Assembly: GCA_019057775.1 (NCBI GenBank)
Contig: JAHLWT010000104.1
Coordinates: forward strand, 1 to 11,762
Length of the DNA stretch: 11,762 bases
Origin: Promethearchaeota archaeon
GTDB taxonomy: Archaea; Asgardarchaeota; Lokiarchaeia; Sigynarchaeales; SOKP01
Direction: 5' to 3'
Shown one piece after another: positions 6,356 through 11,762 of this stretch (within the stretch, counting starts at the first letter, position 1; each line of letters begins with the position of its first letter). A program made the translations under genes and the position numbers. Under the pieces are notes generated by a model. That model ran no database searches. It was not told where the DNA came from and was given only the letters and a program-made list of their open reading frames with translations.

Positions 6356-7864
6356 TTAGCTGCAAGTAGTACGTCTTCCTTCTGAAATTGATTTTTCCAT
6401 TTCTGCTAATTTTTCAACAGATTTTAGAGGATAAATTCCTGTTAAACATGCCATACATAATTGATTTTCAGTTTTACGTAGAGCTTGTGTTAAACCTTCT
6501 TTAGTTTGGTATAACAATGAGTCTGCACCTGTCTCTTTCTTTATTTCTTCTATATAATCTTTTCCATAAATCATTTGAAGTCTTCCTGCAATTAATTCAC
6601 CTCTTGTTGGAAAATCAATTCCCATATAACAAGGACTGATAATTGGAGGACAACTTATTCTCAAATGAACTCGTTTCGCTCTTCCTCTCTCTTTGAGTAG
6701 TTTTACAATTTGTTGAGTGGTAGTTCCACGCACTATAGAATCATCAAGTAAGATTACATCTTTTCCCTCAACTACACTCTTAATTGGATTAAGCTTTTCT
6801 CGAACAGCTGCTTTACGACGTTTTTGACCAGGAATAAGAAATGTTCGCCAAATATACCTATTTTTCATTAAACCTTCTTCATAAGGTAAACCTGCTTCTT
6901 TAGCATATCCAACAGCAACACTTCTTCCTGAATCTGGGACCGGAACTATAATTGCATTATTTTTTATTTCGGCATCATCTAAGATAGGGTCTTTCTTGGC
7001 TAAATTTATTCCTAATCTTAATCTTGCTTCTGCAACTGACACACCATCTATGTTTGAATCTGGACGTGAAAAATAAACAAATTCAAACTGACATAAAGCA
7101 GTTCGACTCGATTTTATTATCATTTCAGAATGAATATCTTTTTGATGGCTTAAATGTACGATTTCTCCGGGTTTAACATCTCTTAAGAAATTACCTCCAA
7201 CAGCATCAATCGCGCAGGATTCAGAAGCGATAAAATATAAATTCCTCGTAGAATTTTTGATCTCTCCTAAGCAAAGAGGTTTAAATCCTAATGGATCTCT
7301 CATTGCATAAATATCTCCATCAATGGTCATTACAACTAGAGAATAGGAACCATCTAATAATTTGCTTGTTATTTTTAAAATTTCAGGCCAATCTTCAGTC
7401 CCTGATGCTATGGATCCTATTAATTGTGCCATTACTTCTGTATCAGTGTCAGTAATGAAAACACGTCCCATTTCATCCATATCTTTCTTAATTTCGTTAA
7501 AATTAGCAATTGTACCATTAAAAGCTAAAGAAAATTCTAATTCATTATTTTTAAAATGAAATGGTTGAAGATAATCAGTAGATTTATACCCTATTGCCCC
7601 TGTTGTAGCATATCTATTGTGTCCTATACCTATATTTCCCCAAAACTGAGAGAGAATCTTAGGTTGCAATACTTTTGAAACTAATCCATTTTTTTTATAG
7701 GTATATATCTTTCCACCTGTTTTTAAAATAGAAATTCCTGCAGATTCTTGCCCTCGATGTTGTAAGGCAACTAAACCTTGATACAACAGTTTTGACACTG
7801 AAAACCCAATATCGTTACTCGTTACACCAAATATTGCACAATGCTCTCTAGGTTTTTCATGCAT
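6356..7864 (-). CDS. purF: Amidophosphoribosyltransferase (PurF)
   Basis: PurF makes 5-phosphoribosylamine from PRPP and glutamine, the first step of purine synthesis in the cytoplasm. From ATG 7864 the protein has 502 residues: an 8-residue propeptide (MHEKPREH), the nucleophile C9 (HCAIFGV), HRGQESAG, the glutamine-site FNGTIANF, a PRPP loop DDSIVRGT at 374-381, and Fe-S type cysteines including CMACLTG near the C-terminus. This is the Bacillus-type, propeptide-processed and Fe-S-containing class. An in-frame ATG at 7891 would add nine residues. I prefer 7864 because AAGGA sits 8 nt before it and the propeptide is then of typical length; the upstream ATG has no such site. Its stop is 2 bp from the stop of the convergent PurF-like gene, and the two transcripts probably overlap. 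Confidence 0.95.
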   Translation of the reverse strand: MHEKPREHCAIFGVTSNDIGFSVSKLLYQGLVALQHRGQESAGISILKTGGKIYTYKKNGLVSKVLQPKILSQFWGNIGIGHNRYATTGAIGYKSTDYLQPFHFKNNELEFSLAFNGTIANFNEIKKDMDEMGRVFITDTDTEVMAQLIGSIASGTEDWPEILKITSKLLDGSYSLVVMTIDGDIYAMRDPLGFKPLCLGEIKNSTRNLYFIASESCAIDAVGGNFLRDVKPGEIVHLSHQKDIHSEMIIKSSRTALCQFEFVYFSRPDSNIDGVSVAEARLRLGINLAKKDPILDDAEIKNNAIIVPVPDSGRSVAVGYAKEAGLPYEEGLMKNRYIWRTFLIPGQKRRKAAVREKLNPIKSVVEGKDVILLDDSIVRGTTTQQIVKLLKERGRAKRVHLRISCPPIISPCYMGIDFPTRGELIAGRLQMIYGKDYIEEIKKETGADSLLYQTKEGLTQALRKTENQLCMACLTGIYPLKSVEKLAEMEKSISEGRRTTCS

Positions 7865-7930
7865 TCTATTTTCCTTTTTTGTAGAAAACATTATGAGAAA
7901 AGAATAAGTCGCTTATTTTTAGTACCTTCA

Positions 7931-7963
7931 AATAATTAAAATCATAAATAGTTTTTAATTATT
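7931..7963. repeat. 11-bp inverted repeat upstream of purF
   Basis: AATAATTAAAA at 7931-7941 is perfectly repeated in reverse complement at 7953-7963 with an 11-nt spacer. The centre-to-centre distance is 22 bp, about two helical turns, a spacing suited to a dimeric regulator. It lies about 70-100 bp upstream of the preferred purF start and 45-75 bp before the first mobA-like gene, so it could be an operator for either. Both arms are all A/T, which raises the chance of coincidence. Confidence 0.4.
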
Positions 7964-8007
7964 AGTCTAATAGAATATTAAAAAACTCATCAAATAAAGT
8001 GTAAAAA

Positions 8008-8658
8008 ACGAATATCCAAAAAAAAAATCTTGCCTTCATTATTTTAGTTGGAGGTAAAAGTAGTCGATTTGGGAGTGATAAGGGGCTTTTTAAATTTCTT
8101 AGTAAACCGTTAGTATCTTTTCAACTTGAAACCCTTCACCAATTTGACCATGATATTTTTATAGTCGCAAGATCAATAGGCCAGGTTCAACAATATGTTA
8201 ATGCCATTGATATTAAGAATGTAACAGCATTTATTATTGATGAGAATAAGGATATTTCAGAAAAAAACTTACAAATTCCTTTAATTGGATTATACTCAGC
8301 TTTTAAAGAGTTAAATGATTTAGGTTTTAGAAAAACTCTCGCTTTATCCTGTGATGTCCCATTAATTAAAAATAAAGTTATTAATTATTTAATTGAGTGT
8401 TCCAAGAAATTCGATTGTTGTATACCCCAATGGAATAATGGTTTTTTAGAACCCTTGTGCACGATTTATCCAATCCAAAAAGCTCTAATTACTGCAAAAG
8501 AAAATTTAAAAAATAAAGATTATAGACTCATTAATTTAATAAGCCCTTCTTGGAATACCAATTACATTTCAATAGAGAAATGTTTTCAACCCATAGATAA
8601 AAAATTATTATCATTTATTAATATCAATTCTCTAGAGGATATTGAAAAATTGAAATGA
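8008..8658 (+). CDS. mobA: MobA-like nucleotidyltransferase, no standard start codon
   Basis: The frame from the codon after the stop at 8002-8004 to TGA at 8656-8658 is fully open and encodes a MobA-type molybdenum cofactor nucleotidyltransferase of about 216 residues. These enzymes attach GMP (or CMP in the related MocA) to molybdopterin. The N-terminal loop is canonical: LVGGKSSRFGSDKGL. A metal-site SCDVPLI (D116 counting from 8008) and the FLEPLCTIYP region follow. It is closely related along its length to the gene at 9491-10162. No ATG, GTG or TTG occurs in frame before TTG at 8455, which is far inside the domain. Aligning with the paralogue puts its Met near ACG at 8008, so an ATG may have mutated to ACG, or ACG, ATC 8014 or ATT 8038 may be used. 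The start given is an estimate. It may be a silenced gene. Confidence 0.75.
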   Translation, partial: TNIQKKNLAFIILVGGKSSRFGSDKGLFKFLSKPLVSFQLETLHQFDHDIFIVARSIGQVQQYVNAIDIKNVTAFIIDENKDISEKNLQIPLIGLYSAFKELNDLGFRKTLALSCDVPLIKNKVINYLIECSKKFDCCIPQWNNGFLEPLCTIYPIQKALITAKENLKNKDYRLINLISPSWNTNYISIEKCFQPIDKKLLSFININSLEDIEKLK

Positions 8659-8689
8659 CTGATTTACTGACAAAATATGATGACTGTTA

Positions 8690-8719
8690 ACAAAAAAATA
8701 AAAAGAATAAAAAAAAAAA
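8690..8719 (-). terminator. T-rich terminator of the membrane protein gene
   Basis: Read on the minus strand, this stretch begins 19 nt after the membrane protein stop. It holds a run of eleven T (complement of 8709-8719) followed by further T-rich clusters. Oligo-T tracts without a hairpin are the usual intrinsic termination signal in archaea. No stem precedes it. Confidence 0.5.
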
Positions 8720-8737
8720 GGTTTGAATATTTAGGTT

Positions 8738-9232
8738 TTAAAAATCATCGCCGCCTATTATTCCACCAATTAGTCCTAGTGCTCCCCCAACAAGAAGGAG
8801 AATTGTACCCAAATTCAGAACAAGAAATGGATTGCCTAAACCAAGCTCTATATCAAATGGTATAATTCCATCAACCAAAGCATCTTCTACAAACATTAAT
8901 ACAGATAAATTCAGATCGTCACCCAAGTCTATTTCAAGGCCTACAACTAAAAGTAGCATAACACCAAGAAAAAGAGCAAAAATCGCACCAATGATAGCGA
9001 GGGCGCGTACTTTGGCACCTATTAAGATAAAAACACCTGAAATTACACCGATAGCATATACAAATAAAATAATTATATATAAAGTTTCACCAGAATCAAG
9101 GATATCCATAAAGTTCATAAATATTCCTATACCATAACCTGGTAATCCAAGAAAAGTATAAAAAGAGAAGAATAGTGTTGCAGCTAAGGCTAAAATTCCT
9201 CCAAGAATGCATAAAATCTTTCCAGCTCCCAT
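8738..9232 (-). CDS. Four-helix membrane protein, function unknown
   Basis: I do not recognise this family. The 164-residue protein has four hydrophobic segments, at about residues 6-28, 51-73, 77-99 and 136-160. They are rich in Gly, Ala, Leu and Ile, with GG and IGGIIGG motifs. The loop between helices 3 and 4 (100-130) is strongly acidic (EIDLGDDL, FVEDALVDG) and the protein ends GGDDF. Only three basic residues (K5, K74, R76) occur, two of them in the tight loop between helices 2 and 3, which would place that loop in the cytoplasm and the acidic loop outside by the positive-inside rule. The ATG at 9232 has GTGA (complement of 9239-9242) a few bases upstream. It sits alone on the minus strand between two mobA-like genes. 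No cofactor or transport motif is visible. Confidence 0.8.
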   Translation of the reverse strand: MGAGKILCILGGILALAATLFFSFYTFLGLPGYGIGIFMNFMDILDSGETLYIIILFVYAIGVISGVFILIGAKVRALAIIGAIFALFLGVMLLLVVGLEIDLGDDLNLSVLMFVEDALVDGIIPFDIELGLGNPFLVLNLGTILLLVGGALGLIGGIIGGDDF

Positions 9233-9490
9233 AATTTTTCACATTTTGTTCTATTTTGACAATGTAATAAAATTTTTTTTTTTTCTAATATAATATTTTA
9301 ATAATTAATAGATGTAAGGTTATATATAACATTGATCTATTTGAGATCAACAATTACATATGATTATCTCAAGTATAAAAATTTATTATTAACTTTAACA
9401 TTATGCACATATTACGATATTTTCAATTTTTGGAGTATTTATTAAAAAAATTAACTCCAAATAATAGATTTAAATTATATAAAATGAATA
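9233..9490. promoter_or_regulatory. Divergent promoter region, membrane gene and second mobA-like gene
   Basis: This 258-bp gap has no gene. It contains a run of twelve T at 9273-9284, a self-complementary TATA-like box GTTATATATAAC at 9319-9330, and an inverted repeat just after it (listed separately). The box sits roughly 90-100 bp from the membrane gene start and 160-170 bp from the mobA-like start. If it is a core promoter, one of the transcripts has a leader of considerable length. Confidence 0.35.
9332..9350. repeat. 7-bp inverted repeat near a TATA-like box
   Basis: TTGATCT (9332-9338) and AGATCAA (9344-9350) are perfect inverted arms separated by 5 nt. The arms include G and C, so chance is a less easy explanation than for all-A/T repeats. 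It begins one base after the palindromic box at 9319-9330, the usual place for an archaeal repressor or activator site. No other copy was noticed in the window. Confidence 0.4.
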
Positions 9491-10162
9491 ATGACAATTA
9501 AAAAGTCAAAGTATTTAGCTATCGCCATTTTAATCGGTGGGAAAAGTTCAAGATTTAATACAGAAAAAATAAGGTTTAAATTTGAAGAAAAATCGCTTAT
9601 ATTGCACCAAATTGAGGCATTGTCAAATTTTGATGAAGAAATCTTTTTAGTCTCTAGTTCTGAAGAACAATTGTTTTCATTTAGAAAAGAAATTAATTTT
9701 CCAGAAAACATTACATTCCTTTTTGATGATAGAGAATACTTCCCCTATCCTGAAATACATTCCCCCATTCTTGGTGTGTACACCGCCTTAAAAGAATTGA
9801 ATAGTTTAGGATTTGAAAAGGTGTTTATTTTATCTGGAGATTCACCCCTCATTAAAAAGGAAGTCGTCAGATTATTAATAGATACCTCTAGCTCTTTCGA
9901 TTGTACTATTCCTAAATGGAATAATGGTTTTTTAGAGCCTTTATTTGCTATTTACCCCATAGAAAAGACTCTTAAAAGAGCAAGGGAGAATCTTATAAAT
10001 AGAGAATTTAATTTAAACCATTTATTAGAAGAGACATGGAATATTAATTATATTTCTGTCGAGGATTCAATCCAACCATTAGATAGAAATTTAGTAAGTC
10101 TAATTAATATAAATGGTCCAATTGATATTGAAAAATTACTTAAATTTTATAAAAATAAATAG
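9491..10162 (+). CDS. MobA-like nucleotidyltransferase, altered loop
   Basis: This 223-residue protein is a MobA/MocA-type cofactor nucleotidyltransferase, similar throughout to the product of 8008-8658; both share KWNNGFLEPL or QWNNGFLEPL, then IYPI, NYIS and a tail ending ININ...DIEKL. The nucleotide-binding loop reads LIGGKSSRFNTEKIRF: G16, G17, R21 and K26 are kept, but the usual Gly and Asp of RfGxDK are Asn23 and Glu25. The metal-binding Asp of the SGDSPLI motif is D117. The ATG at 9491 places the strand and loop exactly at the N-terminus as in MobA; no Shine-Dalgarno site is visible. It may supply the cofactor dinucleotide for the nearby formylmethanofuran dehydrogenase, or have shifted in nucleotide preference. 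Substrate cannot be told from sequence by eye. Confidence 0.8.
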   Translation: MTIKKSKYLAIAILIGGKSSRFNTEKIRFKFEEKSLILHQIEALSNFDEEIFLVSSSEEQLFSFRKEINFPENITFLFDDREYFPYPEIHSPILGVYTALKELNSLGFEKVFILSGDSPLIKKEVVRLLIDTSSSFDCTIPKWNNGFLEPLFAIYPIEKTLKRARENLINREFNLNHLLEETWNINYISVEDSIQPLDRNLVSLININGPIDIEKLLKFYKNK

Positions 10163-10174
10163 AAACTACAAGAA

Positions 10175-10552
10175 TTAGCTTTTAACAATTAGCTTTTCTG
10201 TTAAATTCTTAATAGTTGTTATTAATCCTTGCATTTTGAAGGGTTTATCAAGAAAGGCACATGCTCCAAATGATAAAGCTTTTTCCTTTATACTAATATC
10301 AGCACTAGCAAAAACTATTTTTGTACTATTCTCTATTTCTAAAATTTCAATCATCGCATCTAATCCATTTTTTATTGGCATACGGTGATCCATCAAGATC
10401 AAATCAGGTTTTTCTTTAAAAATCTTGTATTTTTCAACCGCAACCTTTCCATTAATGGCTGTATCAATAATCTCAAAACCAGCTTCTCTTAATATTAATC
10501 CATAAAGCCGTTGGAGTGAGTGATCATCGTCCACAATAAAGATTTTTACCAT
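10175..10552 (-). CDS. Stand-alone CheY-like response regulator receiver
   Basis: This 125-residue protein is a single receiver domain with no output domain. It shows the acidic pocket D8-D9-D10 (FIVDDDH), the phospho-acceptor D55 (LILMDHRMP), the switch Ser83 (VFASAD) and the conserved Lys103 before Pro (LDKPF). It would accept phosphate from a histidine kinase and act through protein contact. No kinase or chemotaxis gene is in the window, so its partner is unknown. The stop is only 12 bp from the convergent stop of the second mobA-like gene, and the start is divergent from fwdA across a 277-bp gap. All residues needed for phosphorylation are present, so it is likely active. Confidence 0.93.
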   Translation of the reverse strand: MVKIFIVDDDHSLQRLYGLILREAGFEIIDTAINGKVAVEKYKIFKEKPDLILMDHRMPIKNGLDAMIEILEIENSTKIVFASADISIKEKALSFGACAFLDKPFKMQGLITTIKNLTEKLIVKS

Positions 10553-10742
10553 ATGGCAAAGCCCATTTTAGAGATAAAAAGACTATAACTACTATTGAGA
10601 TGTTCTCCGCTCTAATTACTCTTTTTATTTCATTTTTTTATACCCGTAGAGTTAATTTATTAAGAGAAAAAACTCTTATTTAAGTTTAAACAAAAATAAA
10701 GTACGATATTGGTACTATGTTTAGTAAATTTTTATAAAAATA

Positions 10743-10760
10743 ATAGATTCTTTAATCTAT
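10743..10760. repeat. 7-bp inverted repeat upstream of fwdA
   Basis: ATAGATT (10743-10749) and AATCTAT (10754-10760) are perfect inverted arms around a 4-nt loop, about 70 bp before the fwdA start and 30-50 bp before its TATA-like box. It could be an operator or, in a transcript starting upstream, a small hairpin in the leader. It differs from the repeats at 7931 and 9332. Confidence 0.35.
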
Positions 10761-10814
10761 CAGAATTAATTTTAAAAGTTACTAATAATATTTTTAAATA
10801 ACTTATAGAAAACC

Positions 10815-10820
10815 TAAGGG
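10815..10820 (+). promoter_or_regulatory. Ribosome binding site of fwdA
   Basis: TAAGGG ends 9 nt before ATG 10830 and is one of the clearest Shine-Dalgarno-like sites in the window, where most genes have weak sites or none. It supports the chosen fwdA start and a leadered transcript. Confidence 0.55.
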
Positions 10821-10829
10821 AATATTACA

Positions 10830-11762
10830 ATGAAAGATCTAATTATAAAAAATGGGATTGTATATGACCCATTAAATGATATTGATGGTGAGAAAAAGGA
10901 AATTCACATTAAAGATGGGATTTTTGTAGATAAAGTTAACGGAGATGCAAAAGTTATTGATGCCTCGGGTATGATTGTAATGCCTGGTGGAGTTGATATA
11001 CATTCCCATATTGCTGGAACTAAAGTAAATGCTGGACGTCAATTTCGCCCAGAGGATAAACTTCCAGAATTTAATGAAAAAAGAACAAAATTAACGCGTA
11101 GTGGAACAGGATGGTCTGTACCATCTACATGGGTTACTGGTTATCGCTATGCTAGACTAGGATATACAACTGTGGTTGAACCCGCAATGCCTTTACTTAA
11201 AGCTCGCCACACGCATGAAGAATTTTTAGACATTCCTATAATAGATAAAGCGGCCTTCCCCTTATTTGGAAACAATTGGTTTTGTCTCGAATTCATTAAA
11301 AATAAAGAATATGAGAAACTCGCAGCATATATTAATTGGATCTTGAAAGTTACTAAAGGGTATGCCATTAAAATTGTAAATCCTGGTGGTGTTGAAAATT
11401 GGGCATGGGGTAAGAATGTTGATAGTTTAGATTCTAATGTTTTCCACTTTGAAGTAACACCACGGGAAATTATTGAAAGTTTAACCAAAGTTAATGAAAC
11501 ACTAAAATTACCTCATAATATTCATGTTCATGCTAACAATCTAGGACATCCCGGGAATAAAGAGCATACGCTTGAAACATTTAAAGCTATAGATAAGATA
11601 CAAGCGAAAAAAGGAAGGGACGTTTCATTCCATCTAACGCATTGCCAATTTAACGCTTATGGAGGCACCAATTGGGGTGATTTCGAGTCTGGAGCTGCCG
11701 ACATAGCTGAATATCTAAATTCAAATAAAAGTGATCTGAGTCGTGTTGGGGTGATTATATGC
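10830..11762 (+). CDS. fwdA: Formylmethanofuran dehydrogenase subunit A, 5' part
   Basis: FwdA (FmdA) is the amidohydrolase subunit of the tungsten or molybdenum formylmethanofuran dehydrogenase complex, which reduces CO2 and condenses the formate with methanofuran, the entry to the archaeal methyl branch. The visible 311 codons run off the right edge; the full protein is usually about 560-580 residues. The binuclear metal site is clear: H58 and H60 (DIHSHIAG), a lysine at 181 (AIKIVNPGG) where the family has a carboxylated lysine, and later histidines in HVHANNLGHPG and FHLTHCQFNAYGG. The family sequence WSVPSTWVTGYRYARLGYTTVVEPAMPPL is largely recognisable up to AMPLL. The ATG is supported by a good ribosome binding site and by alignment to the family start. 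Further fwd/fmd subunits would be expected downstream. Confidence 0.96.
   Translation, partial: MKDLIIKNGIVYDPLNDIDGEKKEIHIKDGIFVDKVNGDAKVIDASGMIVMPGGVDIHSHIAGTKVNAGRQFRPEDKLPEFNEKRTKLTRSGTGWSVPSTWVTGYRYARLGYTTVVEPAMPLLKARHTHEEFLDIPIIDKAAFPLFGNNWFCLEFIKNKEYEKLAAYINWILKVTKGYAIKIVNPGGVENWAWGKNVDSLDSNVFHFEVTPREIIESLTKVNETLKLPHNIHVHANNLGHPGNKEHTLETFKAIDKIQAKKGRDVSFHLTHCQFNAYGGTNWGDFESGAADIAEYLNSNKSDLSRVGVIIC

Larger units (their letters stand above)
10553..10829. promoter_or_regulatory. Divergent promoter region, response regulator and fwdA
   Basis: This 277-bp gap holds no gene. It should contain the promoters for the minus-strand receiver and the plus-strand fwdA. A TATA-like TTTTTAAATA lies at 10791-10800, about 30 bp before the fwdA ATG, and an inverted repeat lies further upstream (listed separately). 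The ribosome binding site of fwdA is at the right end. Confidence 0.4.

Noticed and set aside
8018..8027. Frameshift in the ten-A run as the reason the first mobA-like gene lacks a start
   Set aside because: Both other frames upstream also meet a stop without any ATG, or only GTG followed at once by TAA, so an indel there would not restore a start.
8677..8865. 62-codon plus-strand frame, Lys-rich start, after the first mobA-like gene
   Set aside because: It begins in a poly-A tract that looks like the terminator of the opposing gene, and the rest is antisense to the membrane protein coding sequence.
8832..9137. 101-codon plus-strand frame rich in Lys, Pro and Ser
   Set aside because: It is the exact antisense of the hydrophobic membrane protein; complements of Leu/Ile/Gly codons give such composition.
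9273..9284. Run of twelve T as a terminator
   Set aside because: No plus-strand gene ends before it; the preceding plus-strand gene stops about 600 bp upstream, with the membrane gene in between on the other strand.
11147..11488. 113-codon minus-strand frame
   Set aside because: It lies inside fwdA, whose frame is open and clearly conserved across the same bases.

Overview
The window is strongly AT-rich DNA (about 30% G+C by eye) with short intergenic gaps. It is most likely archaeal. It holds the start of a formylmethanofuran dehydrogenase subunit A gene (fwdA/fmdA), a HepT/MntA-type HEPN-nucleotidyltransferase pair, weak or absent Shine-Dalgarno sites and several TTG starts. The combination of hydrogenase maturation, molybdopterin nucleotide and formylmethanofuran genes with very low G+C suits a hydrogen-metabolising anaerobe. 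An Asgard (Lokiarchaeota-like) genome is my best guess, but no gene here proves the lineage.

Layout. Positions 1-1000 are a scarred region: the last 28 codons of a PIN-domain (VapC-like) toxin, a 71-codon 5' remnant of a hypD gene, then a HepT/MntA toxin-antitoxin operon on the minus strand whose stop overlaps the remnant's stop. Positions 1099-4833 carry an intact hypD and then hypF on the plus strand, two genes that build the Fe(CN)2CO centre of [NiFe] hydrogenases. Positions 4953-7864 hold two convergent PurF-family genes whose stops are 2 bp apart: a paralogue lacking the catalytic N-terminal cysteine (plus strand) and a canonical amidophosphoribosyltransferase (minus strand). Positions 8008-10162 hold two MobA-like nucleotidyltransferase paralogues on the plus strand, with a four-helix membrane protein of unknown function between them on the minus strand. 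The first MobA-like gene has a full-length open frame but no ATG, GTG or TTG start. A stand-alone CheY-like receiver (minus) and the first 311 codons of fwdA (plus) close the window.

How the genes fit together. HypD and HypF serve hydrogenase maturation. MobA-type enzymes make the dinucleotide form of the molybdopterin or tungstopterin cofactor, which formylmethanofuran dehydrogenase needs. FwdA is the amidohydrolase subunit of that CO2-reducing complex. Together they point to H2-linked C1 metabolism. The PurF pair belongs to purine synthesis.

The most unusual features are the duplicated-and-decayed pairs. These are hypD remnant versus intact hypD with a toxin-antitoxin cassette between them, two PurF homologues of which one cannot use the usual glutaminase nucleophile, and two MobA homologues with different defects. 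I see no rRNA, tRNA, CRISPR array or transposase.
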